From Ktedonobacterales bacterium (GTDB lineage Bacteria; Chloroflexota; Ktedonobacteria; Ktedonobacterales; JADMIN01): 8,343 nucleotides of DNA. The notes below the pieces were generated by a model that had not been told where the DNA came from, did no database searches, and saw only the letters and a list, made by a program, of their open reading frames with translations. Below are positions 1-5,665 of the stretch, piece by piece. Position 1 is the first letter of the stretch. Each line of letters begins with the position of its first letter. The DNA lies in contig JAICKD010000098.1 in the NCBI GenBank assembly GCA_025928125.1, positions 1 through 8,343 on the forward strand, written 5' to 3'. Both the position numbers and the translations under genes were made by a program.

Positions 1-17
1 CAAATATGACAGTGGAT

Positions 18-60
18 GTCATGAATTGGCGGTTATGCTGCGGCTAAGGCGGTTTACAGG
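18..60 (+). repeat. possible decayed copy of repeat R2 (left window edge)
   Basis: This stretch shares ordered blocks with the R2 element seen at 6575-6680 and 7216-7322. The blocks CATGAAT, GCGGCTAAG, CGGTT and a final AGG appear in the same order, separated by short insertions or deletions. It lies directly left of an R1 copy, much as R2 and R1 are associated at 7190-7340. The match is gapped and was judged by eye, so it could be chance in GC-rich sequence. No gene is visible in the first 163 bases. Confidence 0.3.
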
Positions 61-69
61 TACGTGCCG

Positions 70-150
70 CCCCCTCCCCTAACCCCTCCCCCTTGCAGGG
101 AGAGGGGAATGAGCGGAGGCCCCCCTCCCCTAAAGGGAGAGGGGACCAGA
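70..150 (+). repeat. R1 palindromic repeat, copy 1 (long module then short module)
   Basis: Two C-run/G-run imperfect palindromes stand in tandem. The long module (70-107) has C-runs C5-T-C4-TAA-C4-T-C5, a TTGC turn, then AGGGAGAGGGG. The short module (121-144) goes straight from CCCCTAA into AGGGAGAGGGG. The first is followed by AATGAGCGG and the second by ACCAGAT. The same parts recur at 1007-1090 in the opposite module order, and related copies lie at 7190-7340 and 8236-8278. The copy ends just before the ribosome binding site of the downstream oxidoreductase, so it probably lies in that gene's promoter or leader region. Each module can fold as a hairpin with about one mismatch. Confidence 0.85.
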
Positions 151-163
151 TGAAGGAGCGAGT

Positions 164-1006
164 ATGAAGTACGGGTTCATCATTCCTGGCGGCGATATCC
201 AGACGGTGGCTGAGATGGCGGCGGAGGGTGAGAACGCTGGCTGGGATGGGATGTTTTACTGGGACGGCATCTACATCAAGGACGCGGGGCCGATGTACGA
301 CCCGTGGGTGACGATGGCGGCGATGGCGCTGCGCACAAAAACCGTCCGGCTGGGCGCGATCATCTCGCCGCTCTCGCGGCGGCGGCCGTGGAAGGTGGCG
401 CGCGAGACGGTCTCGCTCGATCAACTCTCTGGAGGGCGGCTGGTGCTGCCGGTGGGGCTGGGCGCGCTCGACGATGGGGGATTTGGCAAGGTGGGCGAGC
501 CAACCGACCGCAAGACGCGCGCGGAATTGCTGGACGAGAGCCTCGACATCCTCACCGGGCTGTGGAGCGGCGAGCCGTTTCACTACGATGGCAAGCACTA
601 TCACCTCGACGAGATGACGTTCCTGCCGAAGCCGGTGCAGTCGCCGCGCATCCCTATCTGGGTGGTGGGCATGTGGCCGAGCGAGCGCTCGATGGCGCGC
701 GCGCTGCGCTACGATGGTTTGCTGCCGAATGTGCGCACACCTGAGGGCGAGATACGTGAGGTGACGCCCGACGATATCCGTGAGATGGCGGCGTATGTCG
801 CCGAGCGGCGCGAACAGACGATGCCGTTCGATATCATCATGGAGGGCGAGACGCCGGGAGACGATCCCGCGCGGGCGGCAGCCATCGTGCGCCCGTTCGC
901 CGAGGCGGGCGCGACGTGGTGGAATGAGAGCCGCTGGGGCGCGATGGAGGATGTCGAGCTGGTGCGCGCGCGCATTCGCCAGGGACCGCCGCGGGTCGAG
1001 GGGTGA
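164..1006 (+). CDS. LLM-class flavin-dependent oxidoreductase (luciferase-like monooxygenase fold)
   Basis: A 280-residue protein of the bacterial luciferase-like (LLM) superfamily, whose members are flavin-dependent (FMN/FMNH2 or F420) TIM-barrel oxidoreductases. The N-terminus MKYGFIIPGG is the first barrel strand. Residues 46-100 hold the typical block: DPWVTMAAMAL, then VRLGAIISPLSRRRPWKVAR and LDQLSGGRLVLPVGLG. Around 145-170 the family pattern F-PKPVQ-PRIPIWVVG appears. The length is slightly below the usual 290-350 residues, and the C-terminal part is the least family-like. The start is supported by AAGGAG at 153-158, five bases before the ATG. Substrate and cofactor cannot be told from sequence. 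The gene stands alone, and R1 repeats sit 13 bp before its start and immediately after its TGA stop. No obvious promoter is seen. Confidence 0.88.
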   Translation: MKYGFIIPGGDIQTVAEMAAEGENAGWDGMFYWDGIYIKDAGPMYDPWVTMAAMALRTKTVRLGAIISPLSRRRPWKVARETVSLDQLSGGRLVLPVGLGALDDGGFGKVGEPTDRKTRAELLDESLDILTGLWSGEPFHYDGKHYHLDEMTFLPKPVQSPRIPIWVVGMWPSERSMARALRYDGLLPNVRTPEGEIREVTPDDIREMAAYVAERREQTMPFDIIMEGETPGDDPARAAAIVRPFAEAGATWWNESRWGAMEDVELVRARIRQGPPRVEG

Positions 1007-1090
1007 CCCCCTCCCCCTAAAGGGAGAGGGGAATGAGCGGGCGGCCCCCTCCCCTAACCCCTCCCCCTTTCAGGGAGAGGGGGACCAGAT
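1007..1090 (+). repeat. R1 palindromic repeat, copy 2 (short module then long module)
   Basis: This copy starts with the first base after the oxidoreductase stop codon. The short module (1007-1031) is followed by AATGAGCGG, then the long module (about 1045-1083) is followed by ACCAGAT. The parts match those of copy 1 but the order of long and short modules is exchanged, while the two tails keep their places. The hairpins could act as a transcription terminator or 3' stabiliser for the upstream gene, although no T-tract follows. Bases 1091-1135 between this repeat and the next hairpin show nothing recognisable. Confidence 0.85.
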
Positions 1091-1135
1091 ATGCCCTTGT
1101 GACCGTGGGCGCGTGTTCGTTCGTCTCTGTGCGTG

Positions 1136-1172
1136 AGGGCGCCTGAGGCGCCCTAGCGGGCATTGCGCCCGC
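1136..1172. repeat. twin hairpin ahead of the rpsB promoter
   Basis: Two adjacent perfect inverted repeats. AGGGCGCC (1136-1143) pairs with GGCGCCCT (1147-1154) around TGA, and GCGGGC (1156-1161) pairs with GCCCGC (1167-1172) around a 5-base loop. Only one copy occurs in the window, so calling it a dispersed repeat would be a guess. It could be a factor-independent end for transcription arriving from upstream, although no T-run follows. The second stem overlaps the likely -35 box of the rpsB promoter. Confidence 0.6.
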
Positions 1173-1191
1173 ATCTACGCAGTGGTATACT
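1163..1191 (+). promoter_or_regulatory. likely sigma-70-type promoter of rpsB
   Basis: The -10 box TATACT (1186-1191) is preceded by TGG, an extended -10 (TGn) motif. A -35-like TTGCGC (1163-1168) lies 17 bases upstream, inside the second arm of the twin hairpin. The predicted start near 1198 would give an rpsB leader of about 160 nt. The assignment is by consensus only. Confidence 0.6.
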
Positions 1192-1197
1192 ATTCTG

Positions 1198-1360
1198 GTT
1201 AACGCGCTGAAACAATGTGCGCGCTGACCCTCATCACACACGCATCCCGACCTGGCGGCATCCCTGGCGTCGTATGCCACGAAAGCGCGACGCTTTCCGC
1301 CGGATTTATGAAGGGTGCGGAGGAGACGTTTGGATACGTTCAAGGGAGGACTGAAGTACT
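1198..1360 (+). promoter_or_regulatory. structured 5' leader of rpsB
   Basis: A gene-free stretch between the likely promoter and the rpsB start. It has two visible hairpins: GGCAT (1257-1261) with ATGCC (1274-1278), and GAAAGCG (1281-1287) with CGCTTTC (1291-1297) around a 3-base loop. The ribosome binding site AAGGGAGGA (1342-1350) follows. In several bacteria S2 represses its own operon through the leader. Whether this leader does so is an inference, and I do not recognise a published S2-leader fold. Confidence 0.35.
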
Positions 1361-2218
1361 TTGGCAAATGTCGCAACGATGAAGCAACTGCTTGAAGCAG
1401 GCGTCCACTTCGGGCATCAGACCCGTCGCTGGAACCCCAAGATGCGGCCCTTTATCTTCACGGCCCGCAATGGCATCCACATTCTCGATTTGCAGCAGAC
1501 GGTGACACGCCTCAACGAGGCCTGTAAGTTCATCACCCATCTGACCGCCAACGGCGAGAGTATTCTCTTCGTCGGCACCAAGAAGCAGGCGCAGGATGCC
1601 ATCAAAGAAGAGGCGCAGCGCAGCGGCCAGTTCTTCGTCAATCAGCGCTGGCTCGGCGGCATGCTGACGAATTTCCAGACCATCCAGTCGCGCATCCGCT
1701 ACATGAAAGACCTGGAGGCGCGCAAGGAGCGCGGTGATTTCGAGCGGCTGCCCAAGAAAGAGGCGCAGCACCTCCAGGATGAGCTAGATCGGCTGGAGCG
1801 CGTGCTGGGCGGCATCCGCGATATGCGCCGCCTGCCGGGCGCGATTTTCGTCATCGATACCAAGAAAGAGCATACCGCCGTCGCCGAGGCCAACCGCCTC
1901 GAGATTCCGGTGATCGCGCTGGCCGACACCAACACCGATCCCGACGAGATGGACTATCCGATCCCGGCCAACGACGACGCCATCCGCGCCGTCCGTTTGC
2001 TCTGCGCCAAGATCGCCGATGCCGCGCTCGAAGGCCGCCGCCAGCGTGAGTCGCAGCAGCAGAAGGATGAGGGCGAGGGGCGCGCCACCGAGGCGCCGAT
2101 CACACTCGAAGAGTTTGGCGCCGAGCCTGGCAGCGAGTCCGCGCCAGAGGCCGCCGCGCCAACAGCGGAGCCAGTGGCGGTGGAGCAGGCGGAGGAGCCA
2201 GCGCCCGTCGCCGAATAG
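1361..2218 (+). CDS. rpsB: 30S ribosomal protein S2
   Basis: Small-subunit ribosomal protein S2 (285 aa), one of the last proteins to join the 30S particle, where it contacts 16S rRNA and supports S1 docking in many bacteria. The first S2 signature is at residues 13-28 (AGVHFGHQTRRWNPKM), followed by FIFTARNGIHILDL and NQRWLGGMLTNF (94-105). The second signature runs from PGAIFVIDTKKEH at 159 through residue 187. The start is TTG: the reading MANVATMKQLLEAG matches the family, and GGGAGGA lies 10 bases upstream. The later in-frame ATG at 1379 has no such site. The family core ends near residue 227. Residues 228-285 form an added acidic Glu/Ala/Pro-rich tail that is probably disordered. It is the first gene of the conserved rpsB-tsf-pyrH-frr cluster. 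Confidence 0.98.
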   Translation: MANVATMKQLLEAGVHFGHQTRRWNPKMRPFIFTARNGIHILDLQQTVTRLNEACKFITHLTANGESILFVGTKKQAQDAIKEEAQRSGQFFVNQRWLGGMLTNFQTIQSRIRYMKDLEARKERGDFERLPKKEAQHLQDELDRLERVLGGIRDMRRLPGAIFVIDTKKEHTAVAEANRLEIPVIALADTNTDPDEMDYPIPANDDAIRAVRLLCAKIADAALEGRRQRESQQQKDEGEGRATEAPITLEEFGAEPGSESAPEAAAPTAEPVAVEQAEEPAPVAE

Positions 2219-2251
2219 CCAGCTCATCGCCAATCGCCAGCCGTCTGCCCC

Positions 2252-2280
2252 TTGTGGTGAGCGGGCCGGTGAAGTACAAT
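2252..2280 (+). promoter_or_regulatory. candidate promoter for tsf within the rpsB-tsf gap
   Basis: TTGTGG (2252-2257) and TACAAT (2275-2280) are separated by 17 bases, the same geometry as the rpsB promoter. It would start a transcript near 2287 with a leader of about 270 nt before tsf. This suggests that tsf and the downstream genes can be transcribed independently of rpsB. Confidence 0.45.
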
Positions 2281-2295
2281 GCATCCGGTCCAGAA

Positions 2296-2319
2296 CGCGG
2301 CACGCGCAATCGTGCCGCG
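2296..2319 (+). terminator. strong hairpin in the tsf leader (terminator or leader element)
   Basis: CGCGGCACG (2296-2304) is perfectly complementary to CGTGCCGCG (2311-2319) around a 6-base loop. It is followed by CGTTTGTGTGT, which is T-enriched but not a clean T-run. It could end rpsB transcripts, or be a folded element near the 5' end of the transcript from the 2252-2280 promoter. The fold is clear; its role is inferred. Confidence 0.45.
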
Positions 2320-2391
2320 CGTTTGTGTGTCCCGCATGTGTCTCGCAAGGCGGATTCGTGTGTAACGGGGATGCGTTGGCCACGTGGTACT

Positions 2392-2541
2392 ATGATTGAT
2401 GGCGCGATACGGACCGTGCTGTTCATGCTTGTCCTGATTATTCTGATAGTGCTGAGAGAGCGCCAAACTGGCGGGATTCGCATAGTGCCAGGCGTCACCA
2501 GACACGCCCATGTCCTGTCTGGATTTGTTATAGAGCGTTGA
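2392..2541 (+). CDS. possible small membrane peptide (49 aa), doubtful
   Basis: An ATG-initiated frame of 49 codons lies in the rpsB-tsf gap. Residues about 9-21 are strongly hydrophobic (VLFMLVLIILIVL) and are followed by the charged RERQ, which would suit a single membrane-spanning segment. It ends at 2541, inside the likely ribosome binding region of tsf, so translational coupling is conceivable. No good ribosome binding site precedes it, the family is unknown to me, and the same bases hold leader hairpins. A non-coding leader is at least as likely. Confidence 0.2.
   Translation: MIDGAIRTVLFMLVLIILIVLRERQTGGIRIVPGVTRHAHVLSGFVIER
2498..2522 (+). terminator. terminator-like hairpin just upstream of tsf
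   Basis: CCAGACA (2498-2504) pairs perfectly with TGTCTGG (2516-2522) around an 11-base loop, followed by the T-rich ATTTGTTAT. The overlapping pair GGCGT (2491-2495) and ACGCC (2504-2508) cannot form at the same time, so two exclusive folds are possible. It lies 36 bases before the tsf ATG and could act as an attenuator. The stem is only moderately stable and the T-tract is interrupted. Confidence 0.35.
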
Positions 2542-2558
2542 GGAGCGCACGACTTATT

Positions 2559-3155
2559 ATGGAATACACTGCGAAAGACGTTGCCAAACTGCGTGAAGAG
2601 ACCGGCGCCGGGTTCGCCGACTGCAAGAATGCCCTGACCAGCGCCAAGTCCTTTGACGAGGCCATCAAGCTGATCGAGGAAAAGGGCCAGCAGCGCGCCG
2701 AGAAGGTCAAGGGGCAGGATCGCGAGACGCGCCAGGGGCTGGTCGAGTCATACATCCACCATGGCGGCAACCTGGGCGTGCTGCTGGAGCTGAATTGCAG
2801 CACCGACTTCGTCGCTCGGAGCGACACTTTCCGCACACTCGCCCGCGAGCTGACGCTGCAGATCGCCGGGACCAACCCCACCTGGGTGGCAATGAGCGAT
2901 ATCCCGGAGAGCACGATGGCCGAGGCGCGCGAGAAGTTCATGAATGACCCGGACGTGCAGAAGCGCCCGGAGCGCCTGCGTGAGCAGATCGTGGAAGGCA
3001 AGCTCAAGAAGCAGTTTGCCGAGCATGTGCTGCTGGAGCAGGTCTGGGTGAAGGACGACAAGGTGACCATCAGCAAGCTGGTGGACGACGTCATTCGCAA
3101 GACCGGCGAGAACGTGGTCGTCCGGCGCTTTGCCCGGTTCGCGCTCGGCGAATAA
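2559..3155 (+). CDS. tsf: elongation factor Ts
   Basis: Guanine-nucleotide exchange factor for EF-Tu, which releases GDP so that EF-Tu can bind GTP and aminoacyl-tRNA. At 198 aa it is the short form, comparable to Thermus and much shorter than the E. coli protein of about 283 aa. The N-terminal UBA-like domain with the first signature LREETGAGFADCKNAL is at residues 11-26. The second signature region is ELNCSTDFVAR at 77-87. The Asp-Phe pair that enters EF-Tu is kept (D83, F84), but the usual Glu before TDFV is Ser (S81). The ATG at 2559 is chosen because MEYTAKDVAKLREETGAG matches the family start. AGGAG (2541-2545) lies 13 bases upstream, a rather long spacing. An in-frame TTG at 2538 overlaps that site and is unlikely. 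The C-terminal half (KLKKQFAEHVLLEQVWVKDD and onwards) is typical. Confidence 0.97.
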   Translation: MEYTAKDVAKLREETGAGFADCKNALTSAKSFDEAIKLIEEKGQQRAEKVKGQDRETRQGLVESYIHHGGNLGVLLELNCSTDFVARSDTFRTLARELTLQIAGTNPTWVAMSDIPESTMAEAREKFMNDPDVQKRPERLREQIVEGKLKKQFAEHVLLEQVWVKDDKVTISKLVDDVIRKTGENVVVRRFARFALGE

Positions 3156-3233
3156 CGCCGCGCGATTCGGAGCCATTGTGTGTCGTCGTCCAAGGTAACC
3201 GGACCGTCGGCCACAAGTTCATGGGAGTTCTTC

Positions 3234-3995
3234 ATGCAGCCTGCGACCACGTATAAACGGGTTCTGCTCAAGCTCAGCGGTGAAGCGCTGATGGGCGAGC
3301 AGGGCTATGGCATCGACGCTGAAGTCCTGACCTACCTCGCCGGGGAACTGGCGCAGGTGCATGATCTTGGAACTGAGATTGCGGTAGTGGTCGGCGGTGG
3401 CAACATCTTGCGCGGCAAGACAGCCGCCGCCGAGGGGATGGATCGCGCGCAATCCGACTACATGGGCATGCTGGCGACCGTCATCAACGCGCTCGCCTTG
3501 CAGGATGCGCTGGAGCATGCGGGACTCTCGACCCGCGTGCAGACCGGCATCGAGATGCCCTCCGTCGCGGAGCCTTTCATCCGCCGGAGGGCGATTCGCC
3601 ACATGGAGAAGGGGCGTATCGTCATCCTGGCGGCTGGCACAGGCAACCCCTATTTCACGACTGATACGGCCGCCGCGCTGCGGGCCATCGAGTTGAACTG
3701 CGAGGTCCTGCTCAAGGCGACGAAGGTGGACGGCGTCTACGATGCCGATCCGGTGCGTGTTCCGACGGCGCGGCGCTTCCGTGAGGTGAGCTATATGCGC
3801 GCGATCACGATGGGCCTGGGCGTGATGGACGCCACCGCGCTCGCGCTCTGTGGCGAGAACCATCTTCCCATCGTGGTCTTCGATATGCAGGCTCAGGGGC
3901 AGATGGCCGCTATCGTGCGGGGCGCGCCAAGTGGTACATTGGTGCATGATATGCCAAAAGAGCAGGACTTTCTCTGGGACACTAGCCGAGAATAG
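3234..3995 (+). CDS. pyrH: UMP kinase (uridylate kinase)
   Basis: Phosphorylates UMP to UDP with ATP, the committed step to UTP, CTP and nucleotide sugars. Bacterial enzymes of this amino-acid-kinase family are hexamers commonly regulated by GTP and UTP. In the 253-aa protein the visible motifs are KLSGEAL (13-19, phosphate-binding), VVVGGGNILRG (51-61), DYMGMLATVINALALQD (75-91), GTGNPYFTTDTAAALRAIE (135-153), LLKATKVDGVYDADP (159-173) and MDATA (198-202). Length and order are those of a full family member. The ATG at 3234 is chosen over an upstream GTG at 3180 because GGAG (3224-3227) sits six bases before it and the extra 18 residues are not family-like. The 78-bp gap after tsf holds no clear terminator, so cotranscription is likely. 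Confidence 0.98.
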   Translation: MQPATTYKRVLLKLSGEALMGEQGYGIDAEVLTYLAGELAQVHDLGTEIAVVVGGGNILRGKTAAAEGMDRAQSDYMGMLATVINALALQDALEHAGLSTRVQTGIEMPSVAEPFIRRRAIRHMEKGRIVILAAGTGNPYFTTDTAAALRAIELNCEVLLKATKVDGVYDADPVRVPTARRFREVSYMRAITMGLGVMDATALALCGENHLPIVVFDMQAQGQMAAIVRGAPSGTLVHDMPKEQDFLWDTSRE

Positions 3996-4058
3996 CTGCC
4001 GAGACGAGCCGATGCAGGCGGCGCTGTCGTATAGACAGAGTGGGAAGGAGCAGGTATC

Positions 4059-4616
4059 ATGTCAGGAGATGTGTTCGATGACGCGCAACACCGCATGAAC
4101 GGCGCTGTCGAGGCGCTTCAGCGGGAGCTGCAGACCGTGCGCACGGGCCGAGCGACTCCGGCGCTGGTGGAGCGGCTGGTCGTGGATTACTACGACACGC
4201 CGACGCCCCTCACCCAGCTTGCCTCCATCCATGCCACTGATCCGCGGACGCTGACCATCCAGCCATGGGATAAGAAGGCGCTCGGCGACATCGAGAAGGC
4301 AATCCAGAAGAGCGATCTTGGCCTGAACCCGAACAACGATGGCTCCGTCATCCGGCTGAATCTGCCGCCGCTGACAGAGGATCGCCGCAAAGAGCTGGTC
4401 AAGGTAGTGCATAAGAAGGTGGATGACGCGAAGACCGCCGTGCGCAACATCCGCCGCGACGTGCATGATAAGCTGCGCGATCAGGAAAAGCAGAAAGAAA
4501 TCTCCGCCGACGATCTCAAGCGTGGCGCCGACCGGCTGCAGAAGCTGACCGATAAGTTCATTGAAGACCTGGACGGAGTTGGCCACGCCAAAGAGCGTGA
4601 AATCATGGAGGTTTGA
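4059..4616 (+). CDS. frr: ribosome recycling factor
   Basis: With EF-G, RRF splits the post-termination ribosome so that it can start a new round. The 185-aa length is standard. The helical-bundle domain I is built from the N-terminal segment (ELQTVRTGRATPALVERL) and the long C-terminal helices (from VHKKVDDAKTAVRNIRRDVH to the end). Domain II lies between, with PRTLTIQPWDKKALGDIEKA, then GLNPNNDGSVIRLNLPPLTE and DRRKELVK. The start is well supported: AAGGAG at 4045-4050, eight bases before the ATG. The 63-bp gap after pyrH and 36-bp gap before uppS fit a single transcript. No unusual substitutions are seen. Confidence 0.98.
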   Translation: MSGDVFDDAQHRMNGAVEALQRELQTVRTGRATPALVERLVVDYYDTPTPLTQLASIHATDPRTLTIQPWDKKALGDIEKAIQKSDLGLNPNNDGSVIRLNLPPLTEDRRKELVKVVHKKVDDAKTAVRNIRRDVHDKLRDQEKQKEISADDLKRGADRLQKLTDKFIEDLDGVGHAKEREIMEV

Positions 4617-4652
4617 TTCCCCCACGGAGACGGAGAGGAACAGAGAGAGCGC

Positions 4653-5573
4653 ATGGCCAAGCGACGAATTCGGAATCTGCGCGCGCTGGTGCGAGCCTTC
4701 TTTGGCGGCGCGCGCGCGCGGGAGGCCGAACGGCAGGCAGAGTTGGGGCGGTTACGCTTCCGCGATGGGCAGGCGATTCCCCACCATATCGCGTTCATCA
4801 TGGATGGGAATGGCCGCTGGGCGACGAGCCGCCATCTGCCCCGCTCGATGGGACACCGCGCCGGAGTTGAGGCGCTGCGCCGGGTTGTGCGGCTCTGTAA
4901 CGACTACCATGTTCCTATGCTCACCGTCTACGCCTTCTCGACCGAAAACTGGGGACGCCCAGCGGACGAGGTCAGCGCGCTCATGGGGCTGCTGTGGGAG
5001 ACCATCCGCACCGACGTGGATCGGCTGAACAGCGAAGGCGTGCGGCTGCGCCACGTGGGGCGGCTGGAGGGTCTCGATCAGGATATCCAGGACGCTATCC
5101 ACTGGATGGAAGACTTGACGCGCAACAATGACAAGCTGGAGTTGAACGTCTGCTTCAACTACGGTGGCCGCGCTGAGTTGGTGGATGCTGTGCACGAGAT
5201 CATCGCGGCGAAGATCCCGCCGGATCAGGTCACCGAAGAGACCATCTCCAGCTATCTCTATACACGCGACCTGCCCGACCCTGACCTGATCGTCCGTACC
5301 GGCGGCGAGATGCGCCTGAGCAATTATCTGATCTGGCAGGCCGCCTACGCGGAGTATTATTCGACCGCGACGCTCTGGCCGGACTTTGGCGAGGCAGACC
5401 TTGTCGCCGCGCTCGACGCCTATGCCAGCCGCAAGCGCCGCTTCGGCAAGACAGACGCGCAGCTTGCCGCGGAATCCAACGCGGAGAACGGAAACGACGC
5501 CAGCCCAGTGGAGGCGGCGGGTGATGCCAACCCATCACGCAATGGGACGTATCCGCAGGCCGCGAGGCACTGA
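4653..5573 (+). CDS. uppS: undecaprenyl diphosphate synthase (cis-prenyltransferase)
   Basis: Adds isopentenyl units in cis to farnesyl diphosphate to make the C55 lipid carrier for peptidoglycan and other surface polymers. Family hallmarks: HIAFIMDGNGRWA (45-57) with the catalytic Asp at 51, GHRAGVEALRRVV (67-79), TVYAFSTENWGRP (91-103), and the substrate-binding block RTGGEMRLSNYLIWQAAYAE (215-234) followed by LWPDF (241-245). At 306 aa it is about 50 residues longer than typical. An Arg-rich N-terminal segment precedes the core (catalytic Asp at 51, versus about 26 in E. coli), and a hydrophilic tail of about 40 residues (267-306), probably disordered, follows it. The start is uncertain: only purine-rich GAGAGAGC precedes the ATG, and a later start is possible, though no better site was seen. 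Confidence 0.96.
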   Translation: MAKRRIRNLRALVRAFFGGARAREAERQAELGRLRFRDGQAIPHHIAFIMDGNGRWATSRHLPRSMGHRAGVEALRRVVRLCNDYHVPMLTVYAFSTENWGRPADEVSALMGLLWETIRTDVDRLNSEGVRLRHVGRLEGLDQDIQDAIHWMEDLTRNNDKLELNVCFNYGGRAELVDAVHEIIAAKIPPDQVTEETISSYLYTRDLPDPDLIVRTGGEMRLSNYLIWQAAYAEYYSTATLWPDFGEADLVAALDAYASRKRRFGKTDAQLAAESNAENGNDASPVEAAGDANPSRNGTYPQAARH

Positions 5574-5665
5574 TTTCTCAACGGACATAAGATCCAGCCA
5601 GACCCAGACCCAGCCCAGACGCAAGGCGCACGAGCAACGTCGCATAGTGACGCAGGAGCATGGCG

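Noticed and set aside
70..1090. R1 palindromes as a CRISPR array
   Set aside because: The units are not evenly spaced by unique spacers of constant length, and the space between the two copies is a normal gene.
2528..3271. Long open frame on the - strand (247 aa) opposite tsf
   Set aside because: It is antisense to a certain gene, is Ser/Arg-rich with no family resemblance, and such frames are common in GC-rich sequence.
3219..3947. Open frame of 242 aa on the - strand opposite pyrH
   Set aside because: It is His/Arg-rich without motifs and lies antisense to an unmistakable UMP kinase.
4024..4038. Small inverted repeat CTGTC/GACAG between pyrH and frr as a terminator
   Set aside because: A 5-bp stem without a T-run is too weak and would split a well-conserved operon.
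4062..4625. Open frame of 187 aa on the - strand opposite frr
   Set aside because: It is a mirror of the codon bias of frr, with no recognisable domain or ribosome binding site.
5592..5625. CCAGACC-like short tandem pattern between uppS and cdsA
   Set aside because: It has only a few imperfect units of about six bases, which is not enough to claim a functional repeat.
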